NCBI GenBank assembly: GCA_963580455.1
Contig: OY756962.1
Location: 18,556,001 to 18,620,000 of the forward strand
Source: Euonymus europaeus
Lineage: Eukaryota; Streptophyta; Magnoliopsida; Celastrales; Celastraceae
Reading direction: 5' to 3'
Length of the DNA: 64,000 nucleotides
Both the position numbers and the translations under genes were made by a program. The notes beneath the pieces were generated by a model. That model was not told where the DNA came from. It saw only the letters and a program-made list of their open reading frames with translations, and ran no database searches. Below are positions 52,804-63,378 of this stretch, one piece after another. The first letter of the stretch is position 1, and every line of letters begins with the position of its first letter.

Positions 52804-54650
52804 ACTGCTCAGAAAACATCTATCACCCCTGTCACTAACATCTAATCAGTACTGCCCAATGGTGTCCACCAACTCAAACTCCCGTAGTGACAGTCGTGCC
52901 ACTGCCAACTTCCTACTCAAGGCGTCTGCCACCACATTGGCCTTGCCTGGATGATACTACATCCATCTCCGCTGCCTCTAATTCAGATCCTTCTGTGTAA
53001 ATAAGTGTCGTAAACTCCTGTGATCTGAAAACACCTCAAACTGCTCCCCATAAAGGTAATGTCTCCACTGCTTAAGTGCGAACACTATAGCAGCCAACTC
53101 CAAATCATGTGCAGGATAATTTCTCTCATGCGGCTTCAACAGTCGTGAAGCATACTCAACCACCCTGTCCTACTGCATGAGCACGCAACCTAATCCAATC
53201 CCTGAAGCATCACAATATACATGGTAACCAATACCACTATCCGGAATAGTCAGGACTGAAGGTGATGTGAGTTGGGTCTTCAGCTCCCGAAAAGCCTGCT
53301 CACATCTATCAGTCCACACGAAAGGAACACCCTTCCGCGTCAACTCAGTCATCGGTGCAGTAATCCGTGAAAATCCCTCTATAAACCTCCTGTAGTAACC
53401 TGCTAATCCCAGGAAACTACGAATCTCTCCACTGTCCTCGGAGTCCTCCAATCCAACACAACCTCCACCTTGGCAGGATCCACTGCCACTCCATCTCTGG
53501 ATATCACATGCCCCAAGAATCTCACCTGAGTCACCCAAAACTCGCACTTCAATCTCTAAATGCCCCCTATGCTCCACCTCTGTAGCCGAATACACCAATA
53601 TATCATCGATGAAGACTATCACAAACTGGTCAAGATACTGTCTGAACACTCTATGCATCAAATCCATAAAAGCTGCTGGGGCATTGGTCAGCCCAAATGG
53701 CATGACCAGAAACTCATAATGACCATATCGAGTACGAAATGTCATCTTCGATATGTCCTCCTCCCGAATCCTCCACTGATGATAACCTGACCTGAGATCA
53801 ATCTTGGAGTAATAGTGACTACCCCTCAATTGATCAAACAGATCATTTATCCTCGGTAACTGGTACTTATTCTTCACAGTCACCCTATTCAACTTCCTGT
53901 AGTCCACACACATCCTCATCGATCCGTCCCTCTTCTTCACGAAGAGGACTGGAGCACCCCATGGTGAAGTACTGGGTCTGATAAATCCTAGACCCTGCAA
54001 CTCCCGCAACTGCCTATCCAACTCCCTCAACACTGCTGGAGCCATCCTATACGGTGGAATAGAAATTGGGTCTGTACCCGGATATAACTCAATCACAAAA
54101 TCAATCTCTCGTTGTGGTGATAATCCTTGTAACTCATCAGGAAATACATCCAAATACTCCTCTACCACTAGCATAGCCGTACTAACCTCAATCTCCGATG
54201 TAGAAGTCAAGCTCGCCACTAGACAGTCAGCATATCGTGGGTTGTCAAGAAAGTGTGAACATGTAACAACCCGCGACTCACAAAAACTAACTCGCCCAGA
54301 TGGTGATGTCAGCGTGACCCTACGCTCTGTACAATCTATCACAGCATCATAGTCAGTCAACCAGTCCAATCCAAGTATCACATCATAGTCAGTGAACTCC
54401 ATAACATGTAAGTCCGCTCGAAACTCGTGATCAGCAAATCGAAAGATACAACCCCTACAAATGCCCCTCACCACAGTACCTGACCCCAACGGAGAATCCA
54501 CTACCAATCTCCTATCCAAATCTGAAATCTCTAACCCCAATGCCTCAACAAAAGAGGTAGAAATAAACGAATGCGTGACACCGGTATGAAATAGAACACA
54601 AGCCCAAGAACTGAAAAGTAAAACTCTACCTCCAATGAAATCACGATCTG
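52804..54650 (-). pseudogene. E4 protease, RT and RNase H
   Basis: Protease: the site normally read as DTG is HTG here (codon 54586-54588, Asp to His), then [33 protein letters not shown] in frame 54540-53170: [37 protein letters not shown] and FIDDILVYS. About 50-100 bp of the connection region after it is lost, with two frame changes (about 53550 and 53440). RNase H (CDASGIGLG) is followed by a stop near 53170, then 53163-52978 ([12 protein letters not shown]). Confidence 0.88.
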
Positions 54651-56140
54651 GTGCTGGCTCGGGTGCAACCGTATAAACTCCAGCTCTTTGGCTCTGCCTC
54701 TGCTGCTACTGTCTCACTGTTGGTGCTGGAGGTCTGGCCCCTCTGCCTGCTGGAGCCCTAGGTGTCGAGGCTCCCTGTCCTTTGCCTGATGGTGTTGTAC
54801 GACTCCTCGGGCAAAACCTCTGGATATGTCCTGGTAGTTCACAAGAGAAACACAATGGGCTATCCGCCCTGGGACAGTCTGATATCATGTGTCCAGTATG
54901 GCCACACGCATAACAATACAATCCTGATATGGACCCCTGTCCCTGTCGTGGACCCTGATGTCCCTGCTGTGGACCCTACTGTCTCTGTCTCTGAGAACTC
55001 TGATGCTGACTCGGACGGTCCTGCCTCCTGTCCTGGAATCTCTGCCCCTGATCCTGTCTAGGTCTCTGTCTCTGACCCTCAGTCCTCTGTCTTTTACTGC
55101 TTCCTGAGGCAGAAGAAGTATCTCAGTACTTCCCTTATGAAGCTCCCAATAATCATGTGAATCAACCATGCTCCTCTCTATATCAAGTGCCCTGTCAATG
55201 CACTCCCGGTAAGTACGAACCATCAACCCGCGCTGAAATCTCAGTATCTTCTTCTCCTCAGTGGCAATGTACTCCTCTCCATATCGACCAAGCTCCTCAA
55301 ACCGTGCCTCATACTGTGACACCGTCATATCTCTACTCTGAATCAGCTCTAGAAACTCCTTGGCCTTCGCAACGCGAATGGCCTGGGGAACATACTGTGC
55401 AAGAAACAGAGTCTCAAACTCCATCCATGGCATCTCCATACTCTCCCTACCAATAGTCATACTCTCCCACCGGACATAAGCATCATCCTCTAAAAATGCT
55501 GAAGCCAATAGAGCTCTCCTCTCAACAGGTATCCTGAGTGTCACCATCTGTCTCCTCAACTGTCGCAACCAATCCTCAGCTGCCTTAGGATCTATCACTC
55601 CTCAATACACTAGAGGTCTCGTCTTCCTCAACTGAGCTAACTCAGTGATGGAAGAGTCCACTGCTAGTGCTGCTGTCTGTGCTGGAACTATCTGACGATC
55701 TCCTGGCGGAATGACAACCGGTAACTGAGCTGGTGCGCAACCTAAAGCTAGTGTGGCTGACGGACCAATCTGCTCCTGAGTACCAGTAGCAGTCTGCGGT
55801 GCAATCTGTGAAGCTAAAGCAGCTACTGCCTGACCAATAATCTGTATCATATCGGTCATGTCTCTGTACTGCTGCTGTAAGGTCTCTATCGTAGCCCTCA
55901 CCCCTGTGGGTGCCACCTGAGTCGGTGTCTGCTCCTACTTTACCACAGGATCCTGAGCAACGCGACCGCGACCCCGTCCACGGGCCCTATTCGACCGCGT
56001 CCTCGACCCCGCTCAGCCGAAACCCCCTCAGGTATCGGTAACTCAACCTGCTCAATCGGATCAGGAATCTCACCTCTACCCCACCCACGTCCACGGGTAG
56101 CACGCCCACCCAGAACGCGGGTACTACGTGTATCTACCAT
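54651..56140 (-). pseudogene. E4 gag
   Basis: The best start is 56140 (MVDTRSTRV). An Arg/Gly-rich head, a frameshift near 55945, frame 55916-55602, a stop near 55600, then the core 55598-54885 (DPKAAEDWLRQLRRQM, WESMTIG, YVPQAIRVAKAKEFLEL, SQYEARFEELGRYG), and two knuckles (CYACGHTGHMISDC, CFSCELPGHIQRFC) in frame 54921-54706. Gag of a Tekay-like family distinct from E1. Confidence 0.88.
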
Positions 56141-56289
56141 GTCTGCAAAATAAACGTACAACTACATAAATCGAATACCCCCCAAACGTAAAAGAAATAA
56201 TAACTCACCAGATCAGCCAGGAATCACGTGATGTGTAGCTGGGGGAAAACAAAAGAAACCGAATAACCTCCCAAAAACTATCTGACCAC

Positions 56290-56300
56290 CTCCGATACCA
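56290..56300 (-). promoter_or_regulatory. E4 primer-binding site for initiator tRNA-Met
   Basis: TGGTATCGGAG on the minus strand, 3 nt from the LTR. Confidence 0.85.
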
Positions 56301-56303
56301 AAC

Positions 56304-58423
56304 TGTCATACCCCTCTCCCAAATAGGTGCAGATGAGCACCCATAAATCCCAGAGGCGTGACCGGCAGGGAACTCCTCCGTTCCCCAAACCGGATTTAAA
56401 CCCAAGCTATCCAAAACACTATAAATCAACAAGCTAACTATAATAATAGCAATCCCAAATACCGTCAATATGCAAATAGGAGTCTACAGTGGAAAATCCA
56501 TGAAAATCGTCGAAACCGAATGTAAATACAAAGACACAAATATCCACCCAACAGCCACACATCACATCTCACGCATCCCTGCGCTGATCATCCACTCCGG
56601 CTATCTCACCTGAAAAACATGAGAATAAAAGGGATAAGCCACAAAGCTCAGTACGAATATAGAGAAATATCAAACATCAGAATAAACGGAAAGTAAAAAC
56701 TCAAGAGGTAGGTGAGATGAACAGACACTCAAATAGTGATACACTCCAGTATTACTGAACTCCAATAAACAGAGATAAAGTAAGAAAATCCGAAAGGTAT
56801 AAAAGTACATAAAGGAAACCATACAATGATACCATAATAGGGTAAAGAATCTTCCAACCCGTCATAAATATCAACAATCAATCAATCTGTAGGGTAGACA
56901 CCGAGTAGGCTCCACCACTACCATCCTCAAGTACAACTCTCAAATCAGTACTCAATCATAATCCAACTCAAATCCATATCAACTCAAATCCACATAACAC
57001 CAAAAAATCTTCCCCTGGACCTACTCTGATCTCCGCAAGGTGTCTCCCAGTCCAGGTACTCCCCAGATTGGATGAGGATCGAGCCTACATCAGGTACTCG
57101 ATAGCATCGCCTACATCGAAAAGCCTCCCCTAGGATGTACCCCACCTTAATTCGGTCTCCAGGTACGTACCCGATCAGAACCATCAACAAATCATCCAGT
57201 AGGCTGGGTCGCCCAATGTGGGTCCCACACACTACAAATCATCCATCAATAATCTCGTAGCATCATCGCAGAAAATCACCAGAGTATAATCCTATCTGGA
57301 CTCTCACCAAAAACCCTACAACCAAGATGTGAGCCCCACCACTGAGTGTGGGCCCCACGGGAGACGTGGCACACAAGAGTGTAACCAGTCATGCAAACAC
57401 AATCCATAAATAGTTTGAAATAGTAATATAATTGCAATTGCGGAAATAAATCTGATAAGAGTAGAAACAGAGAAATTCCCAACCTCCGGGAATTTCACAC
57501 CAATAGGCAAATAGGAGTCCGTCAAATACGGAACTCCCGGAACCCCAAATAAGAAATAGGGTAGAATCCCTACCTGAAATGCCGACAGACGCTAATCCGT
57601 AGTACGTCCTCGACTCATCGAAATCCGAACCCCAAGATCCCTAATCAGTCTCCTACACCGAAATACGGATACGTATACACGACAGTCAAAATACGGAAAA
57701 GTTAACCTAAAGTCAAACTCGGGTCAAAGTCAAACTGGTCAAAAGTCAACTCAGGTCAAACCCGGTCAACTCGGTAAAACGTCAAACCCGGTCAAAAGTC
57801 AACTCGGGTAAAAGTCAACCCGATCAACTCGGGTCACCGTTGAACAGTGTCACCGCCACTGCCGTCGCCGGAGCTGACGATTCCGACGACTTTTTTCGGC
57901 GAACCATATATCAAATTAAAGCTCTTAAAACGAACAATCCATTGATACCTGTCTCGTTCCGAAACTCCTTCGGAATCGACCGGGATCGCTCTTTGAATTT
58001 GCCGGAAAACCGAAACTCCGCCTCCCGATTCCGCCGCCTGTGGTGGTCTGATGACGACGATTCTGGTTGGATTTTGTTCCTCTTTCCACAAGCCTCTATT
58101 TGACACATCCCATGCCTCAATCGAACCACAAACGAAGAAAACCATACAAAAATTCGCTCCCCCTTCTTCTCATGCCACTGCCAAAATTCTGCCCAAAAGA
58201 GAACCAGAAAAATCTGGGTTATACCAGATTTTTCATGAAATTACCATTTTGCCCTTATTTCCCAAATAATACTTAAACTTCCATAATCCGTAACAAATTC
58301 AATTCAACTCCGATTTTGGTGATTCTTGCGCCAATATTTTTCTAATAATATGTAGTATTTATTAAAAATATTAAATTTGAAAATTTATTATATTTTTTTA
58401 AAATTTGGGTTCGGGATATTACA
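56304..58423 (-). repeat. E4 5' LTR
   Basis: 2120 bp; starts TGTAATATCCCGAACCC (minus) at 58423 and ends ...GTATGACA at 56304. A GTCAA-repeat tract lies at 57686-57820. ORFs at 57834-58145 and 57840-58103 appear to be chance frames of the LTR. Confidence 0.9.
57686..57820 (-). promoter_or_regulatory. Cluster of TTGAC (W-box core) motifs in the E4 LTR
   Basis: The plus strand has twelve GTCAA pentamers in about 135 bp, i.e. twelve TTGAC on the element's sense strand, within a degenerate repeat of GTCAAACCCGGTCAA-like units. TTGAC is the core bound by WRKY factors. The cluster is 600-740 bp into the LTR, likely U3. Confidence 0.6.
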
Positions 58424-58428
58424 GATAC
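58424..58428. repeat. TSD of E4 (GATAC on plus strand)
   Basis: Reverse complement GTATC also follows the inverted LTR end at 50934-50938. Confidence 0.75.
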
Positions 58429-58685
58429 ACTGGTTGAGTGCCAGAAGAGTGGGGTAACTTGAGAAGAGTATGGTAAAAGGAGCGAACGATGTGAGGATAC
58501 ACCGAGAATTCTTCTTTTGGATCAGGATCGACCAAGAACGGCAGAGAATGGTCACGGAGGTAGCTCATGGCCCATCGGTTGGCAGAATCGTTCAGGATTT
58601 TGGAATCGATTCGACGTTCTGGCATGATTGTAGCTCTGGCGAATAAGTCCACCATGGCAACGGCATCGCGGGGGCTACGCGGCAT
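58429..58685 (-). pseudogene. Athila-element env-position ORF, proximal part
   Basis: The likely start is Met at 58685 (MPRSPRDAVAMVDLFARAT), preceded by a pyrimidine tract and CAG at 58689-58687, a good splice acceptor. It continues DSANRWAMSYLRDHSLPFLVDP and HIVRSFYHTLLKLPHSS to the E4 TSD. The longer frame from 58937 includes a Lys run and hydrophobic run that are translations of the pyrimidine tract and are not believed. Unknown function; distal half at 50934-51655. Confidence 0.65.
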
Positions 58686-58689
58686 ACTG

Positions 58690-59274
58690 TGAAGGAGGAA
58701 GAGAAAGATGATCAGAAAAAAAAAAGAATAATAAAGGGAGAGTTGAAAATCAGGAAGAAACAGAGTGTGAGAAAAGAAGACAATTAGGATTCTTTTTTCT
58801 TTCTTTCGTTTTTTTTTTTTTTGACCAACCAATGCACATGCACAAGTAAGGTAATAGAGGCTCATTCCAGTGACTTCTGTTCTAACGCCATCGAGTGTTT
58901 TTCTTCGGCCTATCAGGAGACCACAGCTTTTGTCCACAGGATCAAAATGTAAACCTTTAGGTCTTATACTAATGACAATACCGTCATAAAATGCTCTCCC
59001 TCCCAGCTACCCTATAAGTAAACATTTGAAGATCCAAACCACATTAAGCTGGTGGAAAAAGCTCACACCGTGGACATATGGGTGCAATCAAGCCCCACGC
59101 ACACAAAAGTGTACAGTGACCACCTCAAGGTGAAAGTAAAAGTGAATATGCTAAGAAAATGTGCAACTAAACTAAATGCTTGATTGAACACACAAAGATA
59201 ATGAGAAAGAAATATGGTTTGCCTCCCATAAGAGCTAAATTTAGCGTCGTCAGCCAGACGAAACAGCGTATCAA
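58690..59274 (-). other. Spacer between integrase and env-position ORF of the Athila element
   Basis: No gene seen. Contains a pyrimidine-rich run (on minus) and the GGGAGGCAAACCA wording near 59215-59230 typical of the tract after Athila integrase. It would be an intron or intergenic leader if the downstream ORF is expressed by splicing. Confidence 0.55.
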
Positions 59275-60566
59275 GTGAGTGGAACAGGATCAGAGAGCCT
59301 TAAATTCTCATCAAGATGTTCTGTTGTTGGCTCTAAATAGTGCTTGAGACGATGACCATTCACTTTAAAAATATTTCTCGTCTATGGGTGTTGAAGATTC
59401 ACTACACCATGTGAAAAAACATGAGTAATAAGGAATGGACCATACCATCATGAACGGAGCTTACCTGGGAATAGTCGGAGGCGTGAGTTATATAATAAGA
59501 CTTTCTGCCCAGGTTCAAAATGTTTTCTCAAAATGGTCTTGTCATGATAGGTCTTGGTCTTCTCTTTGTATATTTTAGAGCTCTCATAGGCTTCATTTCG
59601 GAGTTCTTCCAACTCACTCAACTGCAACTTTCGTTGCTCTCCTGCAGCCTTCATCTCAAAATTGTACTGTTTGATAGCCCAATATGCTTTGTGCTCTAAT
59701 TCAACTGGTAAGTGGCAGGGTTTGCCAAAAACCAACCTGTATGGTGACATTCCAATCGGAGTTTTGTAGGCTGTACGATAAGCCCATAGAGCATCCATGA
59801 GACGATCAGACCAATCCTTGCGTGAGGAGCTTACAGTCTTCTCCAATATCTGCTTAATTTCTCTATTACAGATTTCAGCTTGTCCGCTTGTCTGTGGATG
59901 ATATGGCGTGGACACCTTATGTTTGACTCCGTACTTTTGCAATAGTGCTGCAAAAATTTTATTATTGAAATGGGACCCTCCATCACTAATGATCGCCTTG
60001 GGTGTTCCAAATCTTGCAAATATATTTTCTTTAAGGAATCTGAGAAAAACTCGAGAATCATTAGTCTTGGATGGAACTGCTTCCACCCATTTTGAAACAT
60101 AATCCACAGCAAGTAAGATATATAAATAACCTTTAGATGAAGGAAAAGGTCCCATGAAATCAATACCCCAGACATCAAAAATTTCAACTATTAGAATAGG
60201 AGATAAAGGCATCTAATTCCTAGATGAAAGATTACGTAACCGCTGACACCTATCACAAGTAGAGCAGAAAGTATATGCATCTTTGAACAAACTCGGCCAA
60301 TGAAATCCACATTGCAATACTTTCAAAGTTGTCTTCTTTGGACCAGAATGTCCTCCACAAGCATATGAGTGACAAAACGTGAGTATGGATTGAAATTCTG
60401 ATTCTGGCACACACCGTCTGATGATTTGGTCAGAACACCATTTGAAAAGGTATGGATCATCCCATATGTAATACTTTGTTGTTGTCACGAGCTTATCCTC
60501 GTAAGTTCTTGGCACATTTCCTGGAAGATCGCCTGTAACAAGGTAATTGACAATGCAGCATACCAT
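59275..60566 (-). pseudogene. Athila-element integrase
   Basis: Zinc finger in frame 60566-60213 (CHSYACGGHSGPKKT ... FCSTCDRCQRL), stop TAG near 60210, then 60212-59448: GIDFMGPFP (first Asp), [11 protein letters not shown] (second Asp), [13 protein letters not shown] (Glu), [20 protein letters not shown]. The frame continues after a TGA near 59446 (CGA-to-TGA type) and a TAG near 59392 to FKVNGHRLKHYLEP and a final stop at about 59275. A 1-nt indel near 60556 separates it from RNase H. Confidence 0.88.
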
Positions 60567-61996
60567 GGTGTAGAAATAGATAAAGATAATAATTGCTCAT
60601 CACGAAAATTCTCATTTAGAGGCAAAGAGTCTTCTTCGGTCACTGAATTGTTCACCAAACGGCTGAGGTGATCGGCCACCACATTCTCGGATCCTTTTTT
60701 GTCCTTAATCTCCAGATCAAACTCTTGAAGTAATAGAATCCATCTAATCAAGCGAGGCTTCGCATCCTTCTTTTGAAGAAGGTACCTAAGAGCTGCATGG
60801 TCAGAAAATACAATTACTTTAGTGCCAATGAAATATGCACGAAATTTTTCTAAAGCAAAAATAACAGAAAGGATCTCCTTCTCTGTAGTGGAGTAGTTTA
60901 ATTGGGCATCATTGAGTGTTCTACTGGCATAGTAGATGACATGAGGTACTTTATTTACTCGTTGTCCCAAAACTGCTCCTACAGCATAATTGAAAGCATC
61001 GCACAATAGTTCAAAAGGGAGGCTCCAATTGGGAGGCATCATGATCGGTGTTGACATAAGAATGAGTTTAGGCTTGTTAAAAGCTCTCAAACATGTCTCA
61101 TCAAACTCAAATGTCACATCCTTGGATAGTAAGTTACACAATGGCTTAGCTATCTTGGAGAAATCCTTGATGAACCTCTTGTAGAAACCTGCATGTCCAA
61201 GGAAAGATCTTATTTCCTTAACTGTAGATGGAGGTGGAAGATTACTCACCAGATCCACTTTTGCTTTGTCAACTTCTATTCCCTTGCTAGAGATGATATG
61301 ACCAAGTACAATTCCTTGTTGTACCATAAAATGACATTTTTCCCAGTTTAAAACTAGATTGCATTCTTGGCATCTTTCTAAGACCAAAGAAAGGTTATGA
61401 AGGCATTTATCAAAAGATGAACCAAATACAGTAAAATCATCCATAAATACCTCAATAATGTGTTCCACCATATCTGAAAATATGCTCATCATACACCTTT
61501 GAAAAGTACCTGGAGCATTGCAAAGACCAAAAGGCATGCGCCTGTAGGCTAATGTACCATATGGACAAGTAAATGTCGTCTTGTCTTGATCTTTTAGTGC
61601 TATTGCAATCTGATTGTAGCCTGAATATCCATCAAGAAAACAATAATGGCTATGACCTGCAAGACGTTCCAACAGTTGATCAATAAAAGGTAGTGGAAAA
61701 TGATCTTTTCTAGTACCTGAATTAAGCTTTCTGTAGTCAATGCAAACACGGCATCCTGTTTGAACTCGCATGGGAACCAACTCATTATCTTCATTAAGGA
61801 CTACTGTAACTTCAGATTTTTTAGGAACCACTTGTACCGGACTAACCCATTTGCTATCAGAGATAGGGTAAATGATGCCAATATCTAGCAATTTGAGTAG
61901 TTCTTTTAGCACCACCTCCTTCATTATTGGGTTAAGTGTGCGTTGGCATCTCTTGTTGGTTTTGTTCCCTCCTCTAGTAGTATTCGATGCATACAT
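60567..61996 (-). pseudogene. Athila-element reverse transcriptase and RNase H
   Basis: One long frame: [66 protein letters not shown], the catalytic [29 protein letters not shown], then RNase H ([17 protein letters not shown] with Ser and Asp of the usual CDASD changed, and [24 protein letters not shown]). FMDD in place of YxDD is usual for Athila. Confidence 0.92.
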
Positions 61997-63378
61997 CTAG
62001 AGGGACTAATTCCTCTGATATCAGCAATACTCCATCCGATTGATGTTTTATGCTCTTTTAGTACCCTTAAAAATTTCTCTTCTTCTTCAATGCTGAGGTC
62101 AGACGCAATGATTACTGGCAATATACTTTCTTTGCCCACATACGCGTACTTCAAATGCTTTGGTAGTTCCTTCAACTCCAATTGAGGTGCCTGCACAACA
62201 GATGGTACAAGTTTTGTCTTAGGCACTGGTAAAGGCTCAAAGGCAGAAATATACATACCTAAAAAAGGTAAGGCTTCAAGGCGAGCTAAGACTTTGCTAG
62301 CTTGTTTATCCTCATCGATGGTTCCAAAGTCATGAATTACAAATTTGTCCACAATATCTCAACCACAACTTTCATTGAACACTTGTTGACAAATTGTATC
62401 TAACGCATCTAAGTGAAAACAGTAATGTTCATCACTTGGTAATTTGAGTGCTCCAAATACCTTGTACTCAATCGTTTGTCCCTGCACATTCATAGTTAGT
62501 GTAACCTTTTGAACATCAATTTTGGTACCTTTTGTGGCCATGAATGGATGACCAAGAATTAAGGTTAATTTTACTTCTGACAAATGAATCAGCTCCATCT
62601 CCAATACTAGAAAATCAGCAGGTAAGAGTAATCCGTCAACTTTGACTAAGACATCTTCCAAAATACCCCTAGGGTATTGGATTGATCTATCTGCCAACTG
62701 GATGCTCACAGAGGTCGCCTTTAGTTCCCCTATATTCAAAGATTCAAAAACAGAAAAAGGCATTAGATTGACAGATGCACCTAAGTCAAGAAGAGCTTTC
62801 TCAAACCTGTGACCCCCAATGATACAAGGGATAGTAAAACTGCCCGGATCTTTTAGCTTGGGAGGGAGTTTGCTTTGTAGAATAGCTGAAACTTCCTCAG
62901 AAACCTTAATCATTTCAAACTCTTTGAACTTCCTCTTATTTGTGCACAAATCCTTGAGGAACTTTGCATATTTTGGCATTAATTTGATGGCATCTAAAAG
63001 AGGAATGTTAATCTCCACCTTCTTGAAAGTATCCAAGATTCCTTGCCTTGGATCTTCTTTCTTGGATTTCTGCAATATGCTAGGAAAAGGAGCATGTGAA
63101 GAAATATAATTTGGAAGGTTAGAGTTAACCTGAAGGTTTAGCGTTTCCTGGAAAGGAGTAGCACTACTGCTAGAATTTGGATCTAGAACGTCTGGATTGA
63201 TCATATTGTCAGAGTCAAGGTTCTTCCCTTCTTCTGGCACGCTCATTTTTCCAATTGTTTTCCCTCCCCTCGGAGTGATTGCTTTAGCATGTTCATTAAT
63301 CTTAGGATTGACAACAACTTGGCCAAGAAGCTTTCCAGGTTCTCTTTGATTTAATGCAGTGGCTAACTGTCCCATTTG
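61997..63378 (-). pseudogene. Athila-element protease region and RT leader
   Basis: Frame 63375-62359: a hydrophilic leader, PRQGILDTFKKVEINIPLLDAI, then the retropepsin GGHRFEKALLDLGASVNLMPFSVFESL with DLG where DTG is commoner, as in Athila. A TGA near 62357, then 62352-61924 (MDKFVIHDFGTID ... HKTSIGWSIADIRGISPS), shifting frame near 61960 into RT. Confidence 0.88.

Larger units (their letters stand above)
52451..58423 (-). mobile_element. Ty3/gypsy element E4, second family, 3' end lost
   Basis: Minus strand: 5' LTR, primer site, gag, protease, RT, RNase H, integrase start. It differs from the E1/E2/E3/E5 family in gag, LTR ends (starts TGTAATATCCCG) and U3. It breaks off in integrase at 52450. 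Its insertion left GATAC/GTATC at 58424 and 50934, with the 3' LTR end now inverted at 50096-50933. Confidence 0.9.

Noticed and set aside
57834..58145. Host gene in the ORFs near the E4 LTR start
   Set aside because: Overlapping frames on both strands within an LTR, no recognisable domain.
58686..58937. N-terminal extension of the env-position ORF with a Lys run and hydrophobic stretch
   Set aside because: It is the translation of a pyrimidine tract and flanking spacer; a splice acceptor sits just before the better ATG at 58685, so the apparent membrane segment is not trusted.
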